Assembly (NCBI RefSeq): GCF_014874095.1
Contig: NZ_JADBEB010000001.1
Coordinates: forward strand, 3,596,001-3,660,000
Reading direction: 5' to 3'
Source of the DNA: Plantactinospora soyae
Lineage (GTDB): Bacteria > Actinomycetota > Actinomycetes > Mycobacteriales > Micromonosporaceae
DNA length: 64,000 bases
The position numbers and the translations under genes are program-made. The notes under the pieces are model-generated. The model searched no databases and was not told where the DNA came from. It worked only from the letters and a program-made list of their open reading frames with translations. This document shows, piece by piece, positions 49,828-59,547 of the stretch. Position 1 is the stretch's first letter. Each line of letters starts with the position of its first letter.

Positions 49828-52800
49828 ATGTTCTCCCGAGTTCTGGTGGCGTCCGCCCTGTTCCACCGCTGCGCCGTACGGTTGGTCTGCTGGGTGATGG
49901 CCGGTGTGCTGGGTGCCAGCCTCCTCCAGGCGGCTGCCGGTCCCGCCTCGGCCGCCCCGGCCGTCAAGGAGCGCCCCGAGACTGTCAACAACACCAGCGT
50001 CGTTGCCCAACGGCCACCGAAAGAGGTGAAGCCGCGTACGCCGAACGCCGCCCTTGCGGCATCGACGACGGACCCGGAGCCGGTTTCCTGGCCGGCTCCC
50101 GGTGCCGCCGAGTTCGCCGTCTCGGCGCCGGCCACCGGCCGGGCGGCCTTGGCCACTCCCACCACGAAGGTCGGCGGCCTCGCCGTCTCGGTGACCGCAC
50201 CGTCGACGCCCGCCGTGACGGACGGCCGGGCGGCGGGTCAGGCAACCGTCCCGGACCGGGTCCGACTCGCCGTGCTGGATCGCAAGGCGTCCGAGACGAC
50301 CCGGGCTACCGGGCCGATGTTCCGGGTCGGCCGATCCGACGGCCAGCAGGCCTCGGGGCGGGTCCAGGTCACTGTCGGGTACGAGGGCATCGCCGGCCTC
50401 TTCGGTGGTGATTACGGCGCCCGGCTCAGACTCGCCCGGCTGCCCGAGTGCGCCCTGACGACGCCGGAGCTGGCCGAGTGTGTCGGGCAGTCGGTGCCGA
50501 CGCTGAACAACAGTGCGGACCGGACCCTGTCAGCGGAGCTGACGGCCACCGCGAACACCGGCGTGCTGTACACCATGCTGGCCGACGACTCGTCGTCGCA
50601 GGGCAACTACGGCGCGACCAAGCTGTCCGCGTCGGCGAAATGGTCAGTCGGTCCGTCCACCGGTGGCTTCTCGTGGTCGTATCCGCTCCGCACGCCGCCG
50701 GTGCCCGCCGGTGCCGGGCCGGGTATCACCCTGTCCTACTCCTCCCAGGCGGTCGATGGCCGTACCGCGACGACCAACAATCAGGGCTCCTGGCTCGGCG
50801 AGGGGTTCAGCTACGAGCCGGGATACATCGAGCGGCGCTACAAGCCGTGCGTGGAGGACGGGCACTCCCTCTCCGGCGACATGTGCTGGGCGTACGACAA
50901 CGCCACGGTCATGCTCAACGGCAGCGCGACCGACCTGATCATGGACGGCAGCACCTGGCGGCTCGCCAGCGACGATGGTTCGAAGATCGAACGGCTCACC
51001 GGGGCGACCAACGGCGACGACGACGGCGAGTACTGGCTGATCACCACCGTCGACGGCACCCAGCACTACTTTGGCCGGAACCGCCTGCCCGGCTGGTCGG
51101 CGAACAAGGAGGAGACCGCCTCCACCTGGACCATGCCGGTCTTCGGAGACGACACCAACGAGCCGTGCAAGAAGCCGACGTTCGCGGAGTCGTACTGCGA
51201 TCAGGCGTGGCGGTGGAGCCTCGACTACGTCAAGGACCGGTACGGCAACGTCACCTCCTACTTCTACGAGCGGGAGAGCAACTACTACGCCCGGGGTGCC
51301 CGGTTCGACCGTGTCGGCGTCGAGTACCACCGGGCCGGTTGGCTCAAGCGCATCGACTACGGCCAGCGGGATGGGCAGGTTTACAGCACCAACGCACCGG
51401 CCCGGGTGCATTTCGACACCAAGGAGCGGTGTCTGCCCACCGGCAACGTCGACTGCGATCCGCAGGACCTGACGAGCGCCACCGCGCGGTACTGGCCGGA
51501 TGTGCCGTGGGATCGCAACTGCGCCAGGGACACCAGGTGCACGGTCGACCAGATCGGCCCGAGTTTCTGGAGCCGCAAGCGACTCACGTCGATCAGGACC
51601 GAGATCCGCGGTGCCTCCGGCTGGAGCCCGGTGGACCAGTGGAAGCTCGACCACCTGCTGACCGACAACGGTGACGGCAGCCGCACCCTGTGGCTGTATA
51701 AAATCACGCACACCGGGCTGGTCGGTGGCAGCGAGTCGATGCCAGCGGTCGAGCTCGGCGGGTTGCAGTTGCCGAACCGGATCGACAGGCCCGATGACTT
51801 CGTCTCACCGCTGATCCGGTTCCGGCTGGCGACCGTCTACACCGAGTCCGCCGGCCAGATCGACGTCAACTACATGGATGCCGACTGCGTCGTCGGCAGT
51901 CTGCCGACCGAGGGCAGGAGCACCAGGCGCTGTTTTCCGGTCAAGTGGAAACCACTGGGCAGCGGCACCAAGGTCACTGACTGGTTCCACAAGTACGTGG
52001 TCCGCCAGATCGTCGAGACCGACCGTACCCAGAACTCACCGGACGCGGTGACCAGGTACAACTACCTGGACGGCGCCGCATGGCGCCATGCCGACAAGGA
52101 CGGCATCGCCGATCCGGACGACCTCACCTGGAGTGAGTGGCGCGGATACGGCAAGGTCCAGGTCTCTGTCGGCGACGGCATCGACAATATGACCACCCGG
52201 ACCGAGCACCGCTACCTGCGGGGCATGTTCGGGGACAAGAATCCGGACGGGGGCACCCGGCCGACCACGGTGACCGACTCGGCCGGAACGGTGCACACCG
52301 ACTACGACGAGTACGCCGGCCACGAGTACGAGAGCATCGCCTTCAACGGCTCGACCCAGCTCAGCAAGACTCTGAGCATCCCGTGGCGGCACAACACCGC
52401 GACCGAGTCGCACGACGACGACGATCGAATCGTCAAGCGGGCGTACATCGTCAAGACCGCGAGTGTTCGAGATCTCACGGCGCTCGGCACCGAACGCTGG
52501 CGGGAGACGAAGTCGACCTCGACCTTCGAGACCCGCTTCGGTCGGGTCACCCAGGTCAACGACGAGGGCGAGGTCGGTAAGGCCGGTGACGAGAAGTGCA
52601 CCATCACGACGTACGCCGACAGTTCGACCGCCTACCTGTACTCGCTTGTGGCCCGGGTGGAGTCGGTGTCGGTGGGCTGCGCCGCCACTCCTGACCGGAA
52701 GACCCAGGTGATCAGCGACAGCCGGACCTGGTACGACGGCGAGGCGTTCGGAGTGGCACCGACGCGCGGTAACCCGACCCGCACCGAGGAGTTGGCCAGC

Positions 52801-55800
52801 CACGACGGCACGACGGCACGCTACCTGAAGGTGGCCGAGACCACCTTCGACGACTACGGCCGGCCGCGGACCGTGACCGACGCGGAGGGCGGGGTCACGG
52901 AGACCGACTACACCGAAACCGATGGGCTGACCACGAAGGTCGTTCAGACCAGCCCACTGGGGCACGACACCACCATGCAGTACGCCCCCGCCTGGGGCAG
53001 CCCCGTAAGCCAGGTTGACCCGAACGGCCTGCTGACCCTGTCCGAGCACGACCCGCTCGGCCGGCTGGTCAAGGTGTGGTTGCCGGACAACGTGGGAGCG
53101 CTCAACCTGCCGCCGAGTATCAGGTACACCTACCTGATCGACGCCGACAAGGCGGCGGCGGTCAAGACCGAGACCCGGCTGAGTGGTCTCAACTACCGGG
53201 TCGAGTACCAGGGGTTCGACGCCTGGCTGCGACCGCGGCAGGTTCAGACGCCCGGACCGGACGGCACCCGACTGGTCGCGGACACCTTCTATGACTCGAC
53301 CGGGCAGGTCAACAAGACGTACGACACCTACCAGGCCGCGGGGTCACCGAATGCTGACATCCTTCCGGTCGTCAACGGTGACGTGGACGGTCAGACCCTG
53401 AACGTCTACGACGGTGCCGGTCGAATCCGCGAGGCGATCTTCGCAGTCGCCGGTGTGGAGAAGTGGCGGACCACGACGACGTACGGTGGCGACTGGGTGA
53501 GCGTCGACCCGCCGGCCGGCGGTACGCCGCGTACCACCTTCACGAACGCCCTCGGGCAGGCCGTCGAGTCGTGGCAGTACAAGGGCGATGCCCCGGCCGG
53601 GGACGCCGACAGGACCAAGTACACCTACACTCCGCCGGGTCAGCTCGCCACCGTGGAGGACCCGGCCGGCAACCTCTGGCGCTACCAGTACGACCAGCGC
53701 GGCCGCAAGGTCGAGATGGTCGACCCGGACGCCGGAACCTCCACCTTCACATACGACGACCTCGACCAGCTCATCAGCACCAGCAACGGTGTGGACGCGA
53801 CGATCTATCACACCTACGACGCCGCCGGCCGCAAGACGGCCACCTATGAGGGACCAGACGAAACCGGTGAGCTGCTGAGTCAGTGGGTATACGACCAGGA
53901 ACTGCTGGGCGCCCTCTCGGTTGCCACCCGGTTTGTGGACGGGGCTGCGTACAACACCCTCTACTCGAACTACGACGAGTTCTACCGGGCGAAAACCACC
54001 GAATATGAGGTCCCCACGGAGGCGGGAGCCGAACTCGCCGGCATCTATGACTTCGGGGTGGCCTACAACCGGGACGGAACGGTCCAGGCGACCGGGATGC
54101 CCGACGGCGGCGGGCTGCCATACGAGAGCATCGCCTACACCTACGACAGCTTGCAGCGACTGATCTCCACCACCAGCGACGACCCGTACCTGACTTACGT
54201 GGACTACTCCGCGACCGGGGAGGTACTCCAGTCCGAGGTGCTGTTCGGGACGAAAAAGATCTGGTCGACGTACGAGTTCGAGCAGGGCACCAAGCGGTTG
54301 AGCCGGCAGCGGCTCGACCGCAGCGAGGTCCCGATCGTGGACACCGACGCCCGCTACGACTACGACCCGGCCGGCAACATCAAGCGGATCGCGGACACGC
54401 CGAGCGGCACCCGGGATGTCCAGTGCTTCAGCTACGACTACCTGCGCCGGATGGAAGGGGCCTGGACCTCGGACAGCACCGCGACCGACCCGTGTGCTGG
54501 CGGACCGGCTGCCACCGGTGTCGGTGGCATCGCTGCCTACCACCACTCCTACAGCTACGACCTCGTCGGCAACCGGAAGACCGAGACGCACCACGCGGTG
54601 GCCAGTGCGGCAGCGAAGACGAGGACGTACGAGTATCCGCAGCCGGGGCAGCCGCAGCCGCACACGCTGACCCGGATGACGGAGACGGACCCCAGCGGGA
54701 GCCGGTTGCACGCCTACGACTATGACGATGCTGGTAACACGACCAGGCGCACCGGGCCGGGCAAGGACCAGACGCTGGTCTGGGACGCCGAGGGTAACCT
54801 GGCGTCGGTGGCCGAGGCGGGCAAGACGACCAGCTTCGTCTACGACGTCGACGGTTCCCGGTTGCTCCGCAAGGAGCCGGGCGCGACGACGCTCTATCTG
54901 CCCGGCATGGAGTTGCGGCTGGACCACAGCACCCGGGTCGTCGACGGGACCCGCTACTACTCCATTCCGGGTGGCGGCACCATCGTCCGCCGGATCAACG
55001 GCTTGTCGTACGTCGCCCCGGACCACAACGGCACCGGGCGAGCGTCGGTCGACGCCGCCGGTGGTGTGTTGCACCGCCGGTTGACACCGTTCGGTGAGGC
55101 GCGGGGCACCCAACCCGCTCCTGGGCAGTGGCCGTCGGAGAAGGGCTTCGTCAACGGCAACCAGGACTCGACCACGGGTCTGGTGAACCTCGGCGCTCGG
55201 GAGTACGACCCGGCTATCGGCCGGTTCGTCTCGATCGACCCGATCATGGATCTCACCGACCCCCAGCAGATGCACGGCTACACTTACGCCAACAACAACC
55301 CGGTGACCTTCAGCGACCCCACAGGACTGAAGTTCGACTGTGGCGGTGGAACGGGTACCTACAGCTGCACGAACCCCGATGGCAGCGTGACCACTCAGGT
55401 CGAGTTGACCGGTGAGTCGAAGAAGAAGTACGACAAGGCGCTCGACGGCATCCGTAAGCGGAACAAGTGCCAGGCGAGCTTCTGGTGCCGAAACGGTCAA
55501 AAAGTCAAGCAGGCCGCGAGCGCCTCCGCCGACTGGCTGAAGAGTCCAGACGGCATCGGCTTTCTGGCCGGTCTCGCGGTCGGCGTCGGATGCTCGGCGC
55601 TGACGCTGGGCGTCGGGACCATTGCGTGTGGTGCCCTCGCTGGTGCGGTTGGCGCAGGCCTGACCGCCGGACTCAAGGGCGGAGACGTCGGGGATATCAT
55701 GCTCGGAGCCCTCGGCGGCGCGGCGTTCGGCGCTGCAGGCGGTGCGGTTGGTGCCGTAGGTGGTTCGATATTGGGCAAGGGGGCAGGTGCGGTCTTTACT

Positions 55801-56157
55801 GGTGTGAAGGGGCTCGGAGGCAGCATCGCTGAGAAGGGGACCGTCGGAGCATCGACAGCCTTGGCTCGTAACGTTGTGGGTACGGCTGGCCGTAATGGAT
55901 GGGCTACGACCAAGAATCTCGTCAACAGGGATCCTCGGGCCCTCTTCACTCCATCCGGATTCAAAGGGCTGCTTAAAGCCCACAAGGTGGCGTTGACGAG
56001 TCCCGTGCACTTCTATAAAGGTATTGTGAAGGACGCAGCACCGGCAGCGGTCGCTGCCGGTGGGATCAACAGCTTCCTTCCGGGGAACGTGGGGGATGGC
56101 TTCGAGTTCCGACCTCCGAATCTAATTTCAGGAATCCTGACGAATCTCGCTGGATGA
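49828..56157 (+). CDS. RHS/YD-repeat protein with variable C-terminal tail (polymorphic toxin candidate)
   Basis: 2109 residues from ATG 49828 (GGAGG 5 bases before). Signal peptide about 1-43. Residues about 270-350 hold the wall-facing SpvB-like start (WSYPLRTPPVPAGAGPGITL, YSSQAVDGR). A long YD-repeat shell follows (about 980-1750; YDQRGRKVEMVDPDAGTSTF, YDAAGRKTATY, YDDAGNTTRRTG). The RHS core ends with LGAREYDPAIGRFVSIDPIM, YTYANNNPVTFSDPTGLKF (core end near residue 1835), where RHS cages self-cleave. The last roughly 275 residues are unrelated to the core: Gly/Ala-rich, hydrophobic and helix-like (LAVGVGCSALTLGVGTIACG, LGGAAFGAAGGAVGAVGG). They match no toxin family I know. The next gene overlaps the stop codon. 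Confidence 0.9.
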   Translation: MFSRVLVASALFHRCAVRLVCWVMAGVLGASLLQAAAGPASAAPAVKERPETVNNTSVVAQRPPKEVKPRTPNAALAASTTDPEPVSWPAPGAAEFAVSAPATGRAALATPTTKVGGLAVSVTAPSTPAVTDGRAAGQATVPDRVRLAVLDRKASETTRATGPMFRVGRSDGQQASGRVQVTVGYEGIAGLFGGDYGARLRLARLPECALTTPELAECVGQSVPTLNNSADRTLSAELTATANTGVLYTMLADDSSSQGNYGATKLSASAKWSVGPSTGGFSWSYPLRTPPVPAGAGPGITLSYSSQAVDGRTATTNNQGSWLGEGFSYEPGYIERRYKPCVEDGHSLSGDMCWAYDNATVMLNGSATDLIMDGSTWRLASDDGSKIERLTGATNGDDDGEYWLITTVDGTQHYFGRNRLPGWSANKEETASTWTMPVFGDDTNEPCKKPTFAESYCDQAWRWSLDYVKDRYGNVTSYFYERESNYYARGARFDRVGVEYHRAGWLKRIDYGQRDGQVYSTNAPARVHFDTKERCLPTGNVDCDPQDLTSATARYWPDVPWDRNCARDTRCTVDQIGPSFWSRKRLTSIRTEIRGASGWSPVDQWKLDHLLTDNGDGSRTLWLYKITHTGLVGGSESMPAVELGGLQLPNRIDRPDDFVSPLIRFRLATVYTESAGQIDVNYMDADCVVGSLPTEGRSTRRCFPVKWKPLGSGTKVTDWFHKYVVRQIVETDRTQNSPDAVTRYNYLDGAAWRHADKDGIADPDDLTWSEWRGYGKVQVSVGDGIDNMTTRTEHRYLRGMFGDKNPDGGTRPTTVTDSAGTVHTDYDEYAGHEYESIAFNGSTQLSKTLSIPWRHNTATESHDDDDRIVKRAYIVKTASVRDLTALGTERWRETKSTSTFETRFGRVTQVNDEGEVGKAGDEKCTITTYADSSTAYLYSLVARVESVSVGCAATPDRKTQVISDSRTWYDGEAFGVAPTRGNPTRTEELASHDGTTARYLKVAETTFDDYGRPRTVTDAEGGVTETDYTETDGLTTKVVQTSPLGHDTTMQYAPAWGSPVSQVDPNGLLTLSEHDPLGRLVKVWLPDNVGALNLPPSIRYTYLIDADKAAAVKTETRLSGLNYRVEYQGFDAWLRPRQVQTPGPDGTRLVADTFYDSTGQVNKTYDTYQAAGSPNADILPVVNGDVDGQTLNVYDGAGRIREAIFAVAGVEKWRTTTTYGGDWVSVDPPAGGTPRTTFTNALGQAVESWQYKGDAPAGDADRTKYTYTPPGQLATVEDPAGNLWRYQYDQRGRKVEMVDPDAGTSTFTYDDLDQLISTSNGVDATIYHTYDAAGRKTATYEGPDETGELLSQWVYDQELLGALSVATRFVDGAAYNTLYSNYDEFYRAKTTEYEVPTEAGAELAGIYDFGVAYNRDGTVQATGMPDGGGLPYESIAYTYDSLQRLISTTSDDPYLTYVDYSATGEVLQSEVLFGTKKIWSTYEFEQGTKRLSRQRLDRSEVPIVDTDARYDYDPAGNIKRIADTPSGTRDVQCFSYDYLRRMEGAWTSDSTATDPCAGGPAATGVGGIAAYHHSYSYDLVGNRKTETHHAVASAAAKTRTYEYPQPGQPQPHTLTRMTETDPSGSRLHAYDYDDAGNTTRRTGPGKDQTLVWDAEGNLASVAEAGKTTSFVYDVDGSRLLRKEPGATTLYLPGMELRLDHSTRVVDGTRYYSIPGGGTIVRRINGLSYVAPDHNGTGRASVDAAGGVLHRRLTPFGEARGTQPAPGQWPSEKGFVNGNQDSTTGLVNLGAREYDPAIGRFVSIDPIMDLTDPQQMHGYTYANNNPVTFSDPTGLKFDCGGGTGTYSCTNPDGSVTTQVELTGESKKKYDKALDGIRKRNKCQASFWCRNGQKVKQAASASADWLKSPDGIGFLAGLAVGVGCSALTLGVGTIACGALAGAVGAGLTAGLKGGDVGDIMLGALGGAAFGAAGGAVGAVGGSILGKGAGAVFTGVKGLGGSIAEKGTVGASTALARNVVGTAGRNGWATTKNLVNRDPRALFTPSGFKGLLKAHKVALTSPVHFYKGIVKDAAPAAVAAGGINSFLPGNVGDGFEFRPPNLISGILTNLAG

Positions 56158-57077
56158 GCTGGAAGGGCGATCCTGTGGATGGCGTGGTGTTATACGTCAA
56201 GACCATGGTTGCCTGCTTGTTCTTCGCGGTGGGGGTGCTCGCAGTCACGCTGTTGGTCGCCCTATCGCTAGCCACGGTCGAGAGCCTCTATTCCGGTGAC
56301 ATGGTGACTCGTCCCGGCTACCGTGCGACGGGCGCGGCAGAGGTTCTCGGCTGCGAAGAAGTCGGCCCGATAACCACACATGGCTTCGGAATGTGGTGGA
56401 ATTGCACCATGGTGGTCGAACTCGTCGACGGTCGTTCAGTCCGAACGACCGTTGACGCCTCCGTCGTCACCCCTGAAGACCGGGGAATGGCGGTCGATGT
56501 CGTCGAATTCTGTCGACACCCTCAGCATCAGGAATGCACCTACACCCGTCCAGGAAATCTGGCCCTCACACTCGGTACTGGAATTGTGCAGATCGTCAAG
56601 ATCGCGATAGTTGTTTGTGGTGTGGGGCTATCGGTGGTCGCGTTGTTCGCCGGGCTGCTAGGTGGCAAGCTGCCGCGACGCAGCAAGACCCGAGGTGGTG
56701 GGAAGATCGCGCCTGACGAGGAGAAAAGCCGTGATGCCGAACGAGAGGCTGGCGCAAACAGCTCGATGAGGAATATCCCGCCCGGCTTTGCCGAGCTGAT
56801 CATCAATTTTGACTACCCTAGGACGGGTGCGCAGGTCATCTATGAGACGACCGCGCCGACGGTTCGCATAGATGGTGCCTCGCCTAGGGGTGAGTCGTCC
56901 TGGGAAGAATGCAGGGTTCTCGTGGCGGCCGGTAAGCGAAAATGCGAAGTATGGGTTCCTTTCGAAGCGCTAAGGTTTGGATATATCAGTAGGAACGTTA
57001 AAGTCGCCGAGGGAACGAGGGTTTCCTTGCAGTATCAAGCACCGAGGACGCCGGGGGCGCCCGGGTCTCTGGAATAG
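56154..57077 (+). CDS. Membrane protein coupled to the RHS gene, candidate immunity protein (possibly DUF6346-like)
   Basis: 307 residues; ATG 56154 overlaps the RHS stop (ATGA), so translation is coupled. TM1 about 15-40 (VACLFFAVGVLAVTLLVALS), an extracytoplasmic domain of about 100 residues with paired Cys (LGCEEVGP, WWNCTMVVEL, FCRHPQHQEC), and TM2 about 140-165 (VKIAIVVCGVGLSVVALFAG). A basic stop-transfer (RRSKTRGGGK) and a 110-residue beta-type cytosolic domain (AELIINFDYPRTGAQVIYET) follow. Codon use here and in the RHS tail has many A/T third positions, unlike the neighbours. Position and topology fit protection against a toxin acting in the membrane or periplasm-like space. The family name is from memory and unverified. 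Confidence 0.7.
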   Translation: MSWKGDPVDGVVLYVKTMVACLFFAVGVLAVTLLVALSLATVESLYSGDMVTRPGYRATGAAEVLGCEEVGPITTHGFGMWWNCTMVVELVDGRSVRTTVDASVVTPEDRGMAVDVVEFCRHPQHQECTYTRPGNLALTLGTGIVQIVKIAIVVCGVGLSVVALFAGLLGGKLPRRSKTRGGGKIAPDEEKSRDAEREAGANSSMRNIPPGFAELIINFDYPRTGAQVIYETTAPTVRIDGASPRGESSWEECRVLVAAGKRKCEVWVPFEALRFGYISRNVKVAEGTRVSLQYQAPRTPGAPGSLE

Positions 57078-57112
57078 CACGGGCTACGAAAGGGTGACCG
57101 CGTCCGATCGAA

Positions 57113-57598
57113 TCAGCCCTCCGGGCTGTGCTGTTCGATGGCGCGCTGGACGGCCCGGTAGATCTGGCCGAACCGGAGCGCGTCCGAACTACGGAGCAGC
57201 ATGACCTCCTGGCCCTGGTACTGCACCCACAGCTCCTGCACCCGGGTACCGCGCTCGTACGACCGGTCGAGCCAGTACAGCGGCAGTTCCAGGAACGGGT
57301 AGAGGGCCAGTGCGCCGACGGCACAGACTGCGAGGACGAGCGCGGCGATCTTCCACTGGCCCCGGTCCTGCGCCGAGTACGCCAACGACAGCACGCAGAC
57401 CATCGCGACCAGCGGCGGGATCGAGAGCAGGAAGATGAGTACGCCCCGGCCGGCGAGCCGTCCCCGGGTACGGGCCGAGCCGGGTCCCCGGGCGTGCCAG
57501 ACGTACGCCACCTTGGCGACCGGTACGGAGTGCCCGTTCGCGTGGATGACCTCGGAGGTTACCCGTACCGTGTCGTCGCGGTAATAGAGCGTCACCAC
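57113..57598 (-). CDS. DUF6232-like small membrane protein (copy 1)
   Basis: 161 residues: beta-rich N-terminus (MVTLYYRDDTVRVTSEVIHA), two hydrophobic hairpin segments (about 53-75 and 85-105: VLIFLLSIPPLVAMVCVLSL, ALVLAVCAVGALALYPFLEL). The C-terminal half repeats a PH-like pattern (LWVQYQGQEVMLLRSSDALRFG, QIYRAVQRAIE). The same layout recurs at 61075-61545. I associate this with the DUF6232 family; function unknown. It follows the sugar permease gene by 38 bases on the same strand. Confidence 0.75.
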   Translation of the reverse strand: MVTLYYRDDTVRVTSEVIHANGHSVPVAKVAYVWHARGPGSARTRGRLAGRGVLIFLLSIPPLVAMVCVLSLAYSAQDRGQWKIAALVLAVCAVGALALYPFLELPLYWLDRSYERGTRVQELWVQYQGQEVMLLRSSDALRFGQIYRAVQRAIEQHSPEG

Positions 57599-57636
57599 TC
57601 CAGCAAAGCGCGGCTGTCAACGGTCCGGCGAACAAC

Positions 57637-58575
57637 TCAGCCCTTGTTGGCGCCCAGCGTGAGACCGGAGACGAACTGGCGCTGGAGTACGAAGAAGACG
57701 ATCAGTGTCGGAAGTGCGACCAGGATCGAGCCGGCGGCCAGCAGGTTGTAGTCGGTGAAGTAGACCGACCGGAGGTTGTTCAGCGCACTGGTCACCGGCA
57801 GCTTGTCCCCGGTGGACATCAGCACCACCGCCCAGAGGAAGTCGTTGTAGATCCAGGCGAACTCCAGGGTGCCGAGCGCGCCGAGTGCCGGCCGGACCAG
57901 CGGCAGGATGACCTGCCAGTACTGCCGCCACACCCCGGCGCCGTCGACGGTGGCCGCCTCGATCAGCTCCCGGGGGATGGTGTCCATGTAGTTGCTCAGC
58001 ACGAAGACGCAGAAGCCGGTCTGGAACGCCACGTGGATGGCGATGATCCCCCAGTACGAGTCGTAGACCAGCTCCGACGGCCAGCTCATCCACCACGGCA
58101 GCGGCAGCTTGGTGTACATCAGGTACACCGGGGTCAGCACCACCTGCTGGGGGAGCAGGTTGCCGGCGGTGAAGAGGATCAGCAGCAGCTTTCCGCCGGG
58201 CAGCCGACGTCGGGAGATCAGGAACGCCACGAACGAGGCGAAGAAGAGCGTGAACAGCACCGCCGGTACGGCGACCAGCAGGGTGTTCAGGAAGTGCGTG
58301 GGCAGGTTGCCGCCGCGCCACGCCTGCACGTAGTAGTCGAAGTTGAGCGTCTTCGGCAGCGAGAAGTAGCCCTCGGCGGCGGTCTCCGCGTACGGCCGCA
58401 GCGAGGCGTACAGCGGAAGCAGCAGCGGCACGAGCCAGCCGAGCGCGACCACCCAGAGGAAGATCCGGATGACCACCCGCAGCGGGCTGACCGGGCGCTT
58501 GCCGCGTACCCGCCGGTCGGCGCCTTCCGCGCGGCTGTCGGTGGCCCGATCGGCAACCCTGACCGGTTCGCTCAT
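57637..58575 (-). CDS. Sugar ABC transporter permease (MalG-type), second transporter
   Basis: 312 residues from ATG 58575 (overlaps the previous gene, ATGA). Six helices after a basic lead-in; MalG-type segments LGWLVPLLLPLYASLRP, FASFVAFLISRRRLPGG, the EAA loop ELIEAATVDGAGVWRQYWQV, then ILPLVRPALGALGTLEFAWI and the end QRQFVSGLTLGANKG. Partner of the permease at 58572-59537 and the binding protein at 59548-60897. Confidence 0.92.
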   Translation of the reverse strand: MSEPVRVADRATDSRAEGADRRVRGKRPVSPLRVVIRIFLWVVALGWLVPLLLPLYASLRPYAETAAEGYFSLPKTLNFDYYVQAWRGGNLPTHFLNTLLVAVPAVLFTLFFASFVAFLISRRRLPGGKLLLILFTAGNLLPQQVVLTPVYLMYTKLPLPWWMSWPSELVYDSYWGIIAIHVAFQTGFCVFVLSNYMDTIPRELIEAATVDGAGVWRQYWQVILPLVRPALGALGTLEFAWIYNDFLWAVVLMSTGDKLPVTSALNNLRSVYFTDYNLLAAGSILVALPTLIVFFVLQRQFVSGLTLGANKG

Positions 58576-59537
58576 GCCTCGTCCCGTCGGAAGACCTGTA
58601 CCAGGTAGACGGCGATGAAGCCGGTGGAGATGAGCAGCAGGATCACCGCGATGGCCGAGCCGTACCCGATCCGGCTGGCCTCGCCGACGATGTTGTCGGT
58701 GACCAGTACGGAGAGCAACTCCAACCCGTTGCGTCCCCGGTTGATCGCGTAGACGATGTCGAACGCCCGGAGCCCCTCGATGACGGTGATCACCAGCACG
58801 ATCACGTTGACCGGTCGGAGCGTCGGAAAGACGACCCGGAAGAAGGTCTGCCCCTCGCCCGCGCCGTCGATCGCCGCCGCCTCCTTGAGGGTCGGATCGA
58901 CGGCCTTCAGCCCGGCGAGGTAGAGCAGCATGACGTACCCGACGTGTCGCCAACCGACCAGGAGCAGCACCGACCAGAGGTTGATCGACGGGTCGCCGAG
59001 CCAGTCGATCGGGTTGTCGGTCCGGCCGAGGATCGCGTTGGCCGCGCCGTAGTCGCGGGAGAAGATGAGCTGCGCGATGAAGCCGACGACCGCGAGCGAG
59101 AGCACGACCGGCAGGTAGAAGGCGGTCTGGTAGAACCGGGTGAACCGCATCTCCCGGTCCAGCAGCACGGCGAGGAACAGCCCGAACGGGGTGGCGACCA
59201 GGCCGAGGAAGGCCAGCCAGAGCAGGTTGTTCCGGACCGCCGGCCAGAACGGCGGATAGTTGCTGACGATGTTGACGTAGTTGTCCAGCCCGACCGGCTC
59301 GATGTCGGTGATGCCGTTCCAGGAGGTGAACGACAGGCCGATCGAGGCCAGCGCGGGACCCCAGATCAGCGCCAGGTCGAGCAGCAGCGGAATGCCGAGC
59401 AGCAACCCGATGACCGCGATGTCGCGCGGGGTGAACCGGCCGACGCGGCGGCGTCGGCGTCGCCGCCGGCTCGGCGTTCCGGGCCCGTCCGGTACCGGTC
59501 GGGAGTCGACGGGCGGTGCCGTCGGAATCGGGTTCAC
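58572..59537 (-). CDS. Sugar ABC transporter permease (MalF-type), second transporter
   Basis: 321 residues with a basic, Arg-rich lead (SRRRRRRRRVGRF) and six helices. EAA loop TLKEAAAIDGAGEGQTFFRV, then VFPTLRPVNVIVLVITVIEG; YRTAFYL-like QTAFYLPVVLSLAVVGF. It begins 10 bases after the binding-protein gene and overlaps the next permease. No ATPase gene nearby. Confidence 0.92.
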   Translation of the reverse strand: MNPIPTAPPVDSRPVPDGPGTPSRRRRRRRRVGRFTPRDIAVIGLLLGIPLLLDLALIWGPALASIGLSFTSWNGITDIEPVGLDNYVNIVSNYPPFWPAVRNNLLWLAFLGLVATPFGLFLAVLLDREMRFTRFYQTAFYLPVVLSLAVVGFIAQLIFSRDYGAANAILGRTDNPIDWLGDPSINLWSVLLLVGWRHVGYVMLLYLAGLKAVDPTLKEAAAIDGAGEGQTFFRVVFPTLRPVNVIVLVITVIEGLRAFDIVYAINRGRNGLELLSVLVTDNIVGEASRIGYGSAIAVILLLISTGFIAVYLVQVFRRDEA

Positions 59538-59547
59538 CCGGACCTGC

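Noticed and set aside
53344-56010. 888-codon minus-strand open frame
   Set aside because: Antisense to the RHS gene, no recognisable domain, same codon-shadow pattern.
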